The position numbers were made by a program, and so were the translations under genes. The notes beneath the pieces were generated by a model. That model saw only the letters and a list, made by a program, of their open reading frames with translations, made no database searches and was not told the DNA's origin. This document shows positions 37,691-49,245 of a stretch of 64,000 bases of DNA, piece after piece. Numbering within the stretch: the first letter of the stretch is position 1; each line of letters opens with the position of its first letter. The DNA lies in the NCBI GenBank assembly GCA_028023455.1, contig JAQFVV010006246.1, positions 4,914,363 through 4,978,362 on the forward strand, given 5' to 3'. Source of the stretch: Epiperipatus broadwayi. Taxonomy: Eukaryota > Onychophora > Udeonychophora > Euonychophora > Peripatidae.

Positions 37691-38546
37691 CAAGAATATT
37701 TTCTTTACCATGATGTGCTAAGCTTCTCGCCAGGACAGGTTCGGACGTCCTGTGTCTCCATTAACTGCCTACAATGCCATAAGAACCGGCACCAAAGAAA
37801 TCACTAACCAGCTCGCCCAAGCCTACCGTCAGTGAATCCAGAGCAACGGACTAACCTAAGAAGTCTAGTGCACTAGCATTGAAATAAATTATTAAGGTAC
37901 CTTACATTTTTGCAATTTAAATAATGTTATCTTAGATTTGTTCCCTTTTTAAATATAAATGTTTTTTTTTTTTTAAGTTATATCTTATGTAATTCGATTT
38001 CTTTGTGCTTGATTTTTTTTTCTTTTTTTTTTAAATGAGTGCTCGTTTCAAACCTATTACTGTCCGTCCTATTTAAGTCTTAGTAAGTAAGATAGTAGTT
38101 TATTTATAATCTCACATTTCTTTTTTTTATAGAAAGCAGTCTGGATATTACAGACTATTTTAATTGACTTCTGGCTCGTGACCCCATTTTATTATTAGTT
38201 CTCCTTATGTCGTGAAACTTTATTTATAATAGTCCTTAGTTTTATTTCTTCAAGCTTCCAATTCGTTTATTAGGGGCACGTACGATCGTTTTAACCCTCT
38301 CAATAGGTAGATCGTGAGCTCCTAGCCTGTCTCACTCAGAGGGAGGTCAATCGATTGAAAGTAATAACTTTCAACACTCTTTTTATTATTATTAATGTTT
38401 TGGAAGCTACTTTCGCATTTCTTCGATTTCGACATAAGCTTACATAAATCTCAAATACGGAGATTCAGCCTTTTCTAACTATGGGTTATAAGCAGGAAGC
38501 TAACCTCCCTTTTCTTATGTGAGATCACGGAATATTACTATAGCTA
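37691..38546 (-). other. gypsy internal leader region without a gag frame
   Basis: About 850 bp lie between the protease remnant and the upstream LTR. I find no gag-like frame on the - strand and no canonical TGG primer-binding site directly next to the LTR (the - strand there begins TAGCTATAGTAATATTCC). The whole internal region, 34496-38546, is only 4051 bp, short for a gypsy element with gag. Confidence 0.6.
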
Positions 38547-38620
38547 TGTGCCGGACGAAAGATTTTTGTTTCGTACATCCTGACCATGAGGGCGCCACTA
38601 GTCCGAACACCGGAACTAGA
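38547..38620 (-). repeat. gypsy LTR, right copy (5' LTR), fragment cut by a LINE
   Basis: These 74 bp match the first 74 bp of the left LTR (32629-32702) without a clear difference. The copy stops at ACTAGA, where the LINE begins, and resumes at 42616. Confidence 0.93.
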
Positions 38621-38978
38621 TAAAGTTAAAAAACAAGGTAGTAGAGATATATATGTTATGGTGGGGACTAATAATTTATTAGAATCATCAGAGAGAATAA
38701 TGGATGAGTATGTAGATTTGATTATGATTAAAGGAAGAGTAGGAATAGTTGGATTATTACCAAGGTTTGACAAGAGTTATTTGTTAGATAGGGCATGTTC
38801 TATAAATGAGAGATTGAAAAAATTGTGTGAGAGAAATAATGTTATGTTTGTGGATGTGTGGGATTGTTTTATTGGAAAGAGAGAGTTATATAGTAAAGAT
38901 GGGTTGCATTTAGGAAAACAAGGAAGTGAAGTTTTAGGGAGTTTGATTTATAAAGAATTTTTTTCGGGAAACTTATAA
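38621..38978 (+). CDS. LINE ORF1, C-terminal part: SGNH esterase-like
   Basis: Truncated at its 5' end by the insertion event. The remaining codons include VMVGTNNL (the G-x-N block of SGNH hydrolases) and GLHLGKQGSEVLG with D-G-L-H, the catalytic Asp/His block (D-x-x-H). Esterase domains are known in ORF1 of CR1/L2-type LINEs; the N-terminal catalytic Ser block is lost here. The open frame runs back into the LTR, so an ATG at 38586 in the LTR could start a chimeric product. The ORF1 stop is at 38976-38978. The ORF2 frame is already open from 38954, overlapping in the -1 frame, with a T7 run just before the stop. Confidence 0.8.
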
Positions 38979-39073
38979 AGGGGGGTGGGTTTTTAAATTG
39001 TAATATTATTAAAAAGAATGGATGGAATATAAGAAGTAAGCAAAAGGAATTTGATTTTGATATAAATATAGAT

Positions 39074-42000
39074 ATGGAGAAGGAATGGGTTTGTAAAATT
39101 AATGGTAAGAAAGTAATTTATAAATGTAATGGAGAAGAAAGAATTAAAAGAATTTATAAAAGAGTAGTTAGGAAAGAAGAAATTGTTAAAATTGGGTTTT
39201 TGAATATGCAAGGTGGTAGGAAACCAGAAAAGTGGATGGAATTAAATAAAACAATTGAAAATGAAGAGCTTGAGGTATTAGCAGTAGTGGAAACACATTT
39301 AAGAGAAGAAGAAGAACCTATTTTGGAACAGTTGGTATGGCAGGGTATAAATAGAAAAGAAAAAGAAAAAAGGGGTGGTGGTATAGGTGTTATATCAAAA
39401 AAATATTTAAATATTGTTAAATGTCAAGAACACTTGTGGTTTGAAATAAGGTTGGGTAGACAAGAATGGATGGTGGCTATAGTTTATATAGCTACTGGAG
39501 ATAGTCAAATTATATTGGAGTGGAATAGTAACATATACGAATGTTTAGTTAAGGATATACAAAGTTTTAAAGAAAAGGGGAAGAGAATAATGGTTATAGG
39601 GGATATGAATGGACATATTGAAGAAATTGATGATGTAGATAATAAAAATGGACAGCTTTTGAAGAATTTTTGTCAGAAAGTGAATTTGAGTATTGGAAAT
39701 TTATTAAATATTTATGAGGGACAATACACATGGTCCAGAAATAATATATTTCACACAATAGATTATGTATTGGTAGAGAAAGAGGGAATAAATAAAATAC
39801 GGAAAATTAAGGTATTTGATAATGAAGAAAAAGTATGCACTAGTGATCATAATTTCATTGTAATTGAAATGGTTAGTAATGTGATGGAGAATAGAAATAA
39901 AAGTAGAAATAATAGTGAAAGATGTGGATGGAGAGTAAATGATAAGAATAAGTTGGAAGACTATAAAATACAAGTTGAAGAAATAATGGAAGAGTGGGTT
40001 GGGGATGAGTATAAGGATTGGTGTAAGGAAGTAGAAAAAGTTGCAAATAGGGTTTTAGGTGAGAATATTGAAAAGAATAAAAGTAATAAAAAAATTAAAA
40101 TTAGTAAAAGTGTAAAAGAAAGGAAAGAAGCATGTAGAGAATATAAGTGTGCTATTAAGAATAAGGAAAGTGAAAAAGATATTAATGCTAAATGGGAAAA
40201 GTACTTAGAAAAGAAGAAGTTGGCTAAAATAGATAATTATAGAGAGAGAATGAAATTGAATAGTAAATTGTTGGAGGATATTAATAAAAGTGGAAGAGAT
40301 GGGAGTAAAAAATTTTGGAATTATATTAAAAGGAGAAATGTAGGGGAGAGAGAGTTAGTATTACTAGATGATGAGGGAACTGAGTGTAGTTCTAGAGAAG
40401 ATTTAGAGAGAATCTTAAATAGTTATGTAATGAATATAGAAAAGATGTTAAATGTGAATGATAGAATATTAGAAAATATGAAAGAATATAGTAATGGGAA
40501 TATTAGTTTTTCAGAAAATGAACTAAATGAGGTAGAGAAGAAATTGAAAAGTGGGAAGGCAAGAGGTTTAGATGGATGGGCAGCAGAGATGGTAATGAAT
40601 TTAGGATATAGGGCAAAAGTAAAGTTATTATCCTGTTTTAATAAAATGGCACAGAATAGAGTTTTCCCAAGTAGTTGGAGTAATACAAGAGTAAGGTTAT
40701 TATTTAAAGGAAAGGGTAAGGATCATAGAAAGTTGAATAATTATAGACCGATAGCGGTAACATCAGTTTTATATAAAGTTTTCTCGTATATGGTGGCTAG
40801 TAAAGTTGTAAAATGGATGGAAGGGAATAATGTAGTGGGTGAAATGCAAGGAGGTTTTAGATTAGATAGGCGTATAGGAGATAGTTTATTTGTAGTTACA
40901 CAACTTATGGATATGAGTAGGAATGCAGATAAACAGTTATATATGAGTTTTATAGATATAGAGAAGGCATATGATAGAGTAAATAGAAATCGATTATGGA
41001 TAAGTTTAGCAAATTTGGGAATGGATGAAGCTTTAATAGATATTATTAAGAAATTATATGAAAATAATTATTATATATATCAATTAGAGAATATAGAATC
41101 AATTAAAGTTAAAAATGGTGTGGGACTAAGGCAAGGATGCCCTATGTCACCTATTTTGTTTGTGTTGTATTTGAGTGAAATGGAAAGAGCAATAGAAAGA
41201 TTAGGAAGAGGGATAGAGATACCGTTAATAGGTAGTAAGGGAGTATATATTTTGTCAGGTCTTTTTTTTGCAGATGATATATTTTTGTGTGCAGAAAAAA
41301 GAGAAGATATGGAAGTTATGTTGAGGACATGTGCAAGGGTGGGTAAAGAGATGGGGATTAAATTTAGTGAAGAAAAATCAAATATAATGATGGTTAATAC
41401 TGAGGAAAGAGAAGATGTAGAATTTTTATTGGGAGATATTAAGTTAAGTGTGGTGAATAGATATAGTTATTTGGGAATTATTTTAAGTAATCAGAAAAAT
41501 TATTTGGATGAATGGGAGAAAAAATTGATAAATGAAGCAAAGAAAAGAAAGGGATTGATAAAGAAATTAACAGTATTTTCATATAATAAATATGATGTAG
41601 CTAGAATTATATGGAAAGGAGTTGCAGTAGCAGGGTTAACATATGGTAATGATGCATTATATGTTAGTAAAAAGATATTAGATTATTTAGAAAAAACTCA
41701 AAGGGAAGTAGGAAGACATGCATTGGATGCAGAAGTATGGACAGCAAGGGAGGCAATTCAAGGAGAAATGGGATGGTCAAGTTTTCATATGAGAGATGCA
41801 AAAAGTAAAATGAAAATGTTTGGTAGATTGCAGTTTATGGATAATAAAAGAATAGCTAAAATAGTATTTAATTGGGTTATGAGTAAAGGGCAGGTAACAA
41901 GATGGGTGAGAAAGGTAATGCGCTATGCAAAAGATTTGGATAAAGAATTTATATCAGTATATTTGTACAAAAGATGGGATGATTGTGTTAAGAGGATTAT

Positions 42001-42493
42001 TGAGTGTTATAGTAGTAAGGAATGGGATAAAAGAATAAATTTATTAATAAAGACTAGGGAGTTAGAGAGATGGAGAAATAGTATGGAGAGTAAAAAGAGT
42101 TTAAATATATATAGAAATAAACAGAATATTAGGTGTGAGTTAATATATGATAATAGTAAGGAAAGTAGTTTATTGTTTAAGGCTCGAACGGGATCTTTAG
42201 CTACAAAAGAATATACATGTAAATGGAAAAATATGGGTGATTTATTTTGTAAATTATGTAAGGAAGGAATTGAAAATATTAGGCATTTGTTAATTGAATG
42301 TAAATGTTTGAAAACAGAAAGGGTACATATAATGAAGTTGTGGAAAAATAAATATGAAAAGAGTGATTATACAGAAAGTGAATTATTGGTTTTTATGCTA
42401 GGTTTGGGAAAAGATAAGGGGGATTTAGATATAAAGGTTATAGAGTTGACAAAAATTATGTTGTGGAAATGGGATAGAGCAGATTATGGGTAA
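39074..42493 (+). CDS. LINE ORF2: apurinic-type endonuclease and reverse transcriptase (1139 residues)
   Basis: The enzyme nicks target DNA and primes reverse transcription of the LINE RNA. Visible order: an endonuclease/exonuclease/phosphatase domain at residues about 36-265 (VVETHL with Glu73, GDMNGH at 176-181, SDHN at 257-260); a basic, charged linker at about 300-420; RT at about 490-790 (SFIDIEKAYDRV 625-636, GLRQGCPMSPILF 684-696, catalytic FADD 732-735); and a C-terminal C-x2-C...H...C knuckle (C1059, C1062, H1071, C1076). No RNase H domain is seen. The frame is uninterrupted and all the catalytic residues I can check are present, so the copy could be competent or recently so. The clade is not assigned; the ORF1 esterase and short-repeat tail point to the CR1/L2/Jockey group. 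Confidence 0.93.
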   Translation: MEKEWVCKINGKKVIYKCNGEERIKRIYKRVVRKEEIVKIGFLNMQGGRKPEKWMELNKTIENEELEVLAVVETHLREEEEPILEQLVWQGINRKEKEKRGGGIGVISKKYLNIVKCQEHLWFEIRLGRQEWMVAIVYIATGDSQIILEWNSNIYECLVKDIQSFKEKGKRIMVIGDMNGHIEEIDDVDNKNGQLLKNFCQKVNLSIGNLLNIYEGQYTWSRNNIFHTIDYVLVEKEGINKIRKIKVFDNEEKVCTSDHNFIVIEMVSNVMENRNKSRNNSERCGWRVNDKNKLEDYKIQVEEIMEEWVGDEYKDWCKEVEKVANRVLGENIEKNKSNKKIKISKSVKERKEACREYKCAIKNKESEKDINAKWEKYLEKKKLAKIDNYRERMKLNSKLLEDINKSGRDGSKKFWNYIKRRNVGERELVLLDDEGTECSSREDLERILNSYVMNIEKMLNVNDRILENMKEYSNGNISFSENELNEVEKKLKSGKARGLDGWAAEMVMNLGYRAKVKLLSCFNKMAQNRVFPSSWSNTRVRLLFKGKGKDHRKLNNYRPIAVTSVLYKVFSYMVASKVVKWMEGNNVVGEMQGGFRLDRRIGDSLFVVTQLMDMSRNADKQLYMSFIDIEKAYDRVNRNRLWISLANLGMDEALIDIIKKLYENNYYIYQLENIESIKVKNGVGLRQGCPMSPILFVLYLSEMERAIERLGRGIEIPLIGSKGVYILSGLFFADDIFLCAEKREDMEVMLRTCARVGKEMGIKFSEEKSNIMMVNTEEREDVEFLLGDIKLSVVNRYSYLGIILSNQKNYLDEWEKKLINEAKKRKGLIKKLTVFSYNKYDVARIIWKGVAVAGLTYGNDALYVSKKILDYLEKTQREVGRHALDAEVWTAREAIQGEMGWSSFHMRDAKSKMKMFGRLQFMDNKRIAKIVFNWVMSKGQVTRWVRKVMRYAKDLDKEFISVYLYKRWDDCVKRIIECYSSKEWDKRINLLIKTRELERWRNSMESKKSLNIYRNKQNIRCELIYDNSKESSLLFKARTGSLATKEYTCKWKNMGDLFCKLCKEGIENIRHLLIECKCLKTERVHIMKLWKNKYEKSDYTESELLVFMLGLGKDKGDLDIKVIELTKIMLWKWDRADYG

Positions 42494-42609
42494 ATTTAGA
42501 GTGGGGAATGTAAAAGAAAGTGGCTAACAGGTTTATCTGGGCTTAATTGCTGAGATATTCTTGACTTCGTTTAAGGAGAAGCCATAATACATCACATCAC
42601 ATCAACATC

Positions 42610-44404
42610 ACTAGACATTTATTTTAAGGGTGGGCAGGATATACGAACATGAATGTGCCGGACTAAACCCAGGGAGAGCAAAAGCTAATGAATGTGGTTC
42701 AGACAATTGAGAAAACACTGAGACAAACGTCAGCCAAAATACTTATAAGAACTTTTTAAATTTATTAAACATAATAACAAAATAAACATGAAACTTGATA
42801 TACATTTACTTAGCAGATCTTAACATTGAGTGTATGCGAGCAGAACTACGTTAAATACCCAGGCAGACACGTTCATTTCTTATCTATGACACAATAATGG
42901 CTTATATCTTCTTGCTAGCGGTTCACCCAACCAATTCCCTTTTCCCTATAGAGATTTAGTAAGATGGATGTTTGTGGAGAATAACGGGACAGCGCAGACG
43001 AGCTTTTCTTAGTCCAGAAAAGAAATGTTGGAACCAAGAATGTCATAATTCTGCAAAATGCTCATGGACAAGTACATTGAAACGAGCCAAGGTTAGTCTC
43101 ACACAAGAAAGAAACATGAATTACGCAATCTGAATTATAGCAAATAAATCTCTACCAAAAATAAATAAATCATATATCCTAGAAATCGCTAGCCAAAGCC
43201 AAGTTTGATTTAGTTTAACGCCGAAGCAAACAAACAAACAAAAATAAAAGAAAACTACTAAGGTCGGTCTGAGCATTTAACAAGGGTTAATCATAAAACT
43301 GAGAAATTATTAAGCATATAAAATATCACTCGCCCTACACTCTCGAACAAGCAACATTTTAAGATTGAAAATCTTGCTACTAAGATTGTAATGTAAAATA
43401 AACAAAAATACATTAATATTTAAATTGATAAATTACACATCATAAATATAATTTCCTTTTAAGATTAAGCTGAGATTTGCGAGAGACTTAATTAGAGATT
43501 TAGCCCTGATTTTGACATGGAAAGGTAAGTTACCTCGAGATAATATTAATTTCTGTTGTTCACACAAAGCTCGGTTTATGGAGTCCTCTACAACGGATGT
43601 CATTTACTACAGGTTCAGAAGTCTGGAGGCATTATCGGGATCCACTCTGGACTTGACAGTTAGGTCATGATGAAAGTCACAATTTGGAGCTCCGGCGGTT
43701 CATCTTTGGAAAGGCTCAGCCCATCATGTTGTGGAGATTCTTCGTGGCATATATTACAGGCATGGCGTCTGAATGACTGCTATTATCGCAGCAAAATAGA
43801 GTTATTGTCGGTCAACGGAAATTCAACTTGGTGATTCCCGTGGCACCAATATAAAAAAAAATTTAGTCACTATCACAATGCAACAGTTCAATAACAGCTA
43901 AAATCTGGATCGATCCTCAATAAGAAGAAGGTGAGCAATAAAAACTGAATGAACAGAATAGTCTCTTTGAATCCTCCTCTCTAATCAAACAAAAAAATAA
44001 ATTACCCAGCTATTTATGTCCTTCGTTATCTCCCGCGCAATCTTAATTAGAAAAACAATATCTTACAGGGCTTAACCTTACAAAAATGATTATTATTTTT
44101 TTATATAAAAAAAAAAATACAAAACTAAATCTCAGCTTTAAAATACATCAACATTAAATTTTTTTTTTTTTTAGTTTAAATAAAATACATATAAGAGCAC
44201 TAATTAAACCTTGTTTGCTTTTAATTATTTTAAAAGAAAACAAGCGTCATAAAAAAAAATATTTTATACTAAAATCAACTTAGAATTAAAAATATAAGAT
44301 TTCAAAATAAATAAGTATGTGTGTTATTGCACATATAAAACTTGGGTTTTTCTTTTTCCAATTTACATGATAGAACCCTTGAATCGGATAAAGTATCCAG
44401 TTCA
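42610..44404 (-). repeat. gypsy LTR, right copy, remainder after the LINE
   Basis: The segment continues the LTR from ACTAGACATT to TATCCAGTTCA, matching 32697-34495 with about 20 substitutions. It is followed by the 4-bp duplication ATAC (44405-44408). The LINE therefore split the upstream (5') LTR of the gypsy element near its U5 end. Confidence 0.93.
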
Positions 44405-46429
44405 ATACATTGATCCCCATTATTACCATCATTCTCTTGTAATATTTAAATAATATTTTATTCAATTACTCGCATCTTAACCACTTCCATGCCTCTAGCT
44501 CAATGAGCTTTCATCTGCACTATTCTTGAAGTCAATATAAATTCTTTTCTCAGATTTTAAAATATTAAGTGATTTAAGCAACACATCCTATTCACCATAG
44601 GCTTTGCATATTGTGAATTAACCTTTCTTTTATAATTGTATATTTGTTTAAGTTCAGTATTATAATTTCATCATGCATTGACCTGAGGTATAGATAGATT
44701 ACATAAATTAAACAGCTATTAATATAAATGGCATTTTATATCTATTCAAAATATGTTTGTCTTTTAATGAGTTGATGGCTCGGTCTGGCTTTTTCAGATA
44801 ATGCCATTTCATAGTGTTAATTAATAAACTGTATTTAAATTATAATCAGTTTGAATATATTTATTTATTTTCTATGATCCACATCATTACTCCTGTCTAT
44901 TTTTCATTTTATATATATTTTGTATCATCCATCGTCTTTAGTTAGCTAACCTAATTATATATTTTAATATAGTTTCTTGCTTCTCCCTGACCACCGGCAC
45001 TGGAAAGAAACTGCTATTAGTAGCATCAGATTTGTTATCACATAGGTGGTACTGTGGAGCATAGACTTTAGATTCAAACTTAGGATTTCTGGAAGACAAC
45101 CCTTCCCAGAGTGTTAAGTTTTGGGTCTGGGGTTTGGTGTTTGTGAGATACACGTTCTGACCATTACGCAGTATTTTTTCTGGGTCCTTGGCACCCAACA
45201 TGGGGCTTTGATATAAACACCCACATCATTGTAACCTAATATAGTATTTTGCTTTTCTTTTATTTAAGCACACACATCCCTTGTAATTTTAAAAATATAG
45301 TATTTTCAAAGTCTATATTATCTATATATTGTATATATTGCATATATTTTCCCATTATATATTTTGTTTGACTTGGCATTTAATCACTTTTTGAATTCAA
45401 ACTGGTTATATAATCTAAACTTGCTATAGTGCGACATGAGTCATTTATATTTTATCGTTTAACTTACATCACGCTATATATGTATGGGTAAATTGTTGAA
45501 TATTGTCCCAAATGCAATATTGTGAAAATCTGTGTATATTTTAAATTTTGTATTTTACTGGCAAAATAAAGTTTTATTGGTTCAAAGTGCAATATAGCAT
45601 AAAATTAATTTTGTATGGTAATGACCTAGATATAATAGGCTATCATATGGAATTCAAAAATGATAAATTGTAATAAATGAAAATTCAAATATTATAATGT
45701 ATGCCCATAGTTAAATGGAATAGCTAATTAATTTTGGTTTTGGGGAAACTAACAGTTTATGGATATTTATAACTGATGGCATGGTGCCTGGGGATAACTT
45801 CAATAAACAAAGTTATTTTTAAAAATAAATGTTGTCATCAGGCTAAATTTTTTTTGTATGTATAATTTTTTTTGTGGACGTGTATATTAATTTAGACCGA
45901 GTAATGAGATGAGAAGCAGATTAGTATAATTATCATGTAAATATATGTGTGTTAATATTAAATAAGAAGGAACGAAATGAATATATCCGGATTTAGCAAA
46001 TGTTCATATATAAATAAAATGTTGTGTTTCTAACTATATATGTTAGCAGCAAAATAATTTAGCAGGTAGCATGAGTAAGAAATGTTTTTTTTTTAACTAT
46101 ATATATTGGCAGTAGAATAATTTGGTTCATTAAGCAGTAAACTTTAAAACATTAAAATTTTTTTTAGCAGTAATAAAAAGGCAGTAGAGCAATAGTTTAG
46201 GAAAAACCATCAGGCAGGGCCTTGAAACCAAGAGGAAGATAGCCAATTAGCCATTATAAGAATTGAAATAAAATATAATATAAATAGAGATAATAAAAAA
46301 ATAGCCATCGTTTAAAATAAAGATAAAAATTTCGATAATAAGCAATAAAATTTAGATAATCAGTTGTAACTATAAAATTTTTTATATAATTGATAGTAGC
46401 TACAAATAGTAAAACATAAAACATGACCA

Positions 46430-47545
46430 TAGTAATTGAACCAGACCATGGATAATCTGGAGGACGGGAGACAATAAAAAAGGAAAGTGATAATCATGAA
46501 GAGCAGGTGGAGCTTGACTCATCTGGGTTTCCAGAATCACTGCAAAGAGTTGTAAAAACTGACCAGCAGATAGGAAGCATGGAAGGTTTCAATTGAAGAT
46601 ATGTTGAAGCACTGTATAGGCAGAGTGAAGAAAGATCGAGAAGATGGGAAGAAACCCGAAGGAGGGATGAGGAATATAGAGAGTTTACTACATTCATCAT
46701 CCAAGAATTGTACAAGTAAGAGAGGAGCAGAAGACCCTCTACTTAAAATCAATGAACGCTACTCGAAAAGTAGTCAAGGAATAACTGAAGGAAAATAAAT
46801 CAAATGGACCTGAACCCAGGCGGGTTATAAACAGAGGAACCCCTAAGCCAAGAGATAGAGTCAGATAATTCAACTAATGCAGAGGTACATGCAAAAGTAC
46901 CAGGACTACCAAATTCAAGACCGTCAATAGTGACTTATCAATACAAATTGACAATGACAGTACTGTGGCTGACATCACTAATACTGGGCAAATGCTAATA
47001 CCAGACATAGGACTTCAAACCCAACTGGCCAAAGTCATTACTATTAAAATCTTTCATGGTGAGATTGGAGAAAACCCCCACCCACACTTGGAGAGCTGAG
47101 AGATTTTTTTTGATTTTATAAAACCAGCTCCCATAAATAGACTGTGATCGCCAGCCATTATTTATAAGGTTACGCAAGGGACTGGTGGGGCATGCTGAAA
47201 GAAAAACCGAACAACTTCACGGACTACAGTAAAACTTTGTTAAAGTACTACTGGAGTGACGATCGACAGAGTGGTATCCTAACCACAATCAGTCAAGAAA
47301 AATACGGAGCGATCAAAGAAACTTGCGCAATTTTTCATACGATAAGTGAACCGCTTTAGATCACTTACTACATTTGCATTCTCTGATGCTCATATTATTG
47401 GCACCATCCAAAGAAACATGCCATTAACAATCCAACAGATGATGGCCAGAAGTAGGATCAAAGACATGGAGAAAATGGCAGAGTTTTTGACAATGCTGGG
47501 CTTCATCCCATGGGCCAAAGAACCACCAGACAGAATTTTTCTTAA
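46430..47545 (+). pseudogene. LTR-retrotransposon Gag relic
   Basis: Frames broken by many stops and shifts read like a Gag: near 46610 a coiled, charged stretch (RQSEERSRRWEETRRRDEE), near 47040-47130 a capsid-like region (an IKIFHGEIGENPHPHLES block followed by FFDFIKPAP), and near 47350 NRFRSLTTFA. The region is richer in G+C than its flanks. It is on the + strand, opposite to the gypsy pol at 34.7-37.3 kb, so it is not simply that element's gag. No pol follows it. Confidence 0.5.
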
Positions 47546-48447
47546 GTTTAAATTAATTAATTAATTTGAAACGGATGGCTTTGTTTTTTTTAAGATATAT
47601 ATAGGGCAAAAGAAGAAAGGATTATTATTATTGTGAACTTCTAGAAGAGTTGTAGAATTCTTGTAATAGTAAAGTTTAAGCTATTAAATTACGTCAAGCT
47701 ATGAATGAGTAGAATGCCGCAATTTCTTGCTAACACCGGTGAAGCTGAGTATGGGGTTTTGCTGATCTTATAGAATGCTAGGCTAATCAAGTCCTTGCCT
47801 ACAATTGACTTCCAGACATTATATATTGTCACACTAGATTGACTTATAGTTATTTACCATTGTCATGTAAGCAGCTTTGAATTTTCTTCTTTGTACTTTT
47901 TCTCTCTATCCAATATATTTGTATTTTCCTAATCAAATATATGTTCATTAGTACATACATGGACTGCTATTTTAGACACATTCTGTTTTCTCTTCTCTAA
48001 CTATCAGTTTTCAAAGGAATCTCACCAATATGTATCCTTTCACATTTACATGATCATGATATTGTTTTTTATCATTTCAAGTTTAGGCATGTGAATTTGG
48101 AAGGATATATATTAGTGAGACTAGTCACTTCATTTAAAAATGATTGAAAGCACACAAATTAATGATTAGAAAAGAGAAAACAAATTCTAAAATAGCAAAC
48201 CATGTATGTAACAATGAACATATGATTGCTTAGAAAAATAGAAAAATATTAGATAGAAAGAGAAAAGTGCTAAAAATAAAAAAAAATGCAGTTCACATGT
48301 CAATGAGAAATAATCCCATAAGTCAATCTAGTGTGATAATACATAATATCTGGAAGCTATTACCTAACTTTGCTTTTAGGAAAAAGTGGAGAAATCAGAA
48401 GGATCCTCATAGATAAGTATATGAAATTTCTACTAACTGTTGCCTTT

Positions 48448-48640
48448 GGCAGAATAATTCAGGTGGATAGAGCATTACCTTAAAATTCAATATTCAAGAA
48501 AATAAAGATTTAGGTTTGATTCTCATGCTAATACTGTCTCTGATCAAGCCAGAAATACCCGAAGAAGAAAGGGGAATAATACTACTTGAAACATTATGTT
48601 TGATATTAACCTGTGTAGTAGTTGAATATAATTGGAAAGT
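48448..48640 (+). repeat. tRNA-derived SINE with clear A and B boxes
   Basis: A box GGTGGATAGAGCATT at about 48462 and B box TAGGTTTGATTCTCA at about 48511, near tRNA spacing, followed by a SINE-like body (AAGAAGAAAGGGGAATAATA). It is a different family from the 29-kb units. Confidence 0.65.
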
Positions 48641-48989
48641 TTAAAATTTTGCTAAAGACATTCAATTTAATATTAGATGATGGAAATAATTCAATATATA
48701 ATTATTACTAAAATGTCAGTATCACAAATTTTCAGGCAAACATTAGTTATTACTGATTTATTTTGATTAATAGGTGAAATTGAACAGAAACAATGATAAT
48801 ATGTATAAAATCAAACAATATAAATGAAATTTAACCATAAATAATCTTAGAATTACATCTTGCTTTATTAAATAATCTTTTATCTGAATTCTTAATCTCT
48901 TATACAATTGTTGTTCTGGATAAAATAGTTGAGATCAGCTTGATCTTGATTTGTGCACAGTTACATAGATTTTTTGTAAATCTTGATCT

Positions 48990-49245
48990 TTATTTTAAGA
49001 GTAAACGATTCAGTCTAAAAATTTTATTCAGATAAGGTATTTCTGTTAATTTTATTAATTTGGTAGCTTAATCTTTCAAGAGCAAAAGATCCAGTCAAAA
49101 AAAGTTGTACAAATAAGAAAGGTCATATCCAATTCTGTTGATTTTATTAATTTAGTAGCTTAGTCTTTTATTTCAAGGATAAAAGATCCAGTCTAAAAAA
49201 TTTGTGCAGATAAAGGAGTTTTTATCCAATTCTGTTCTCCAGATT
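48990..49245. repeat. degenerate tandem repeat, about three units of 80-100 bp
   Basis: Variants of AAAAGATCCAGTCTAAAAA occur near 49003, 49086 and 49184, each followed by a CAGATAAGG-like or ACAAATAAG-like string and CTGTTxATTTTATTAATTT. Confidence 0.5.

Larger units (their letters stand above)
38621..42609 (+). mobile_element. full ORF2-bearing LINE inserted in the gypsy LTR
   Basis: The 3989-bp non-LTR retrotransposon interrupts the right LTR. Flanking ACTAGA at 38615-38620 and 42610-42615 is the probable 6-bp target duplication (the interrupted site reads ACTAGACATT in the intact left LTR). The 3' end is a short (ACATC)n-like run rather than poly-A. It carries the end of ORF1 (SGNH esterase-like) and an uninterrupted ORF2. 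The 5' end is truncated inside ORF1. Its sense strand is strikingly poor in C. Confidence 0.93.

Noticed and set aside
39704-39973. - strand frame inside the LINE endonuclease
   Set aside because: A shadow caused by the low-C composition of the LINE sense strand.
44938-45201. - strand 87-codon frame beside the gypsy insertion
   Set aside because: Considered as a pol C-terminal piece, but no conserved motif could be pointed to.
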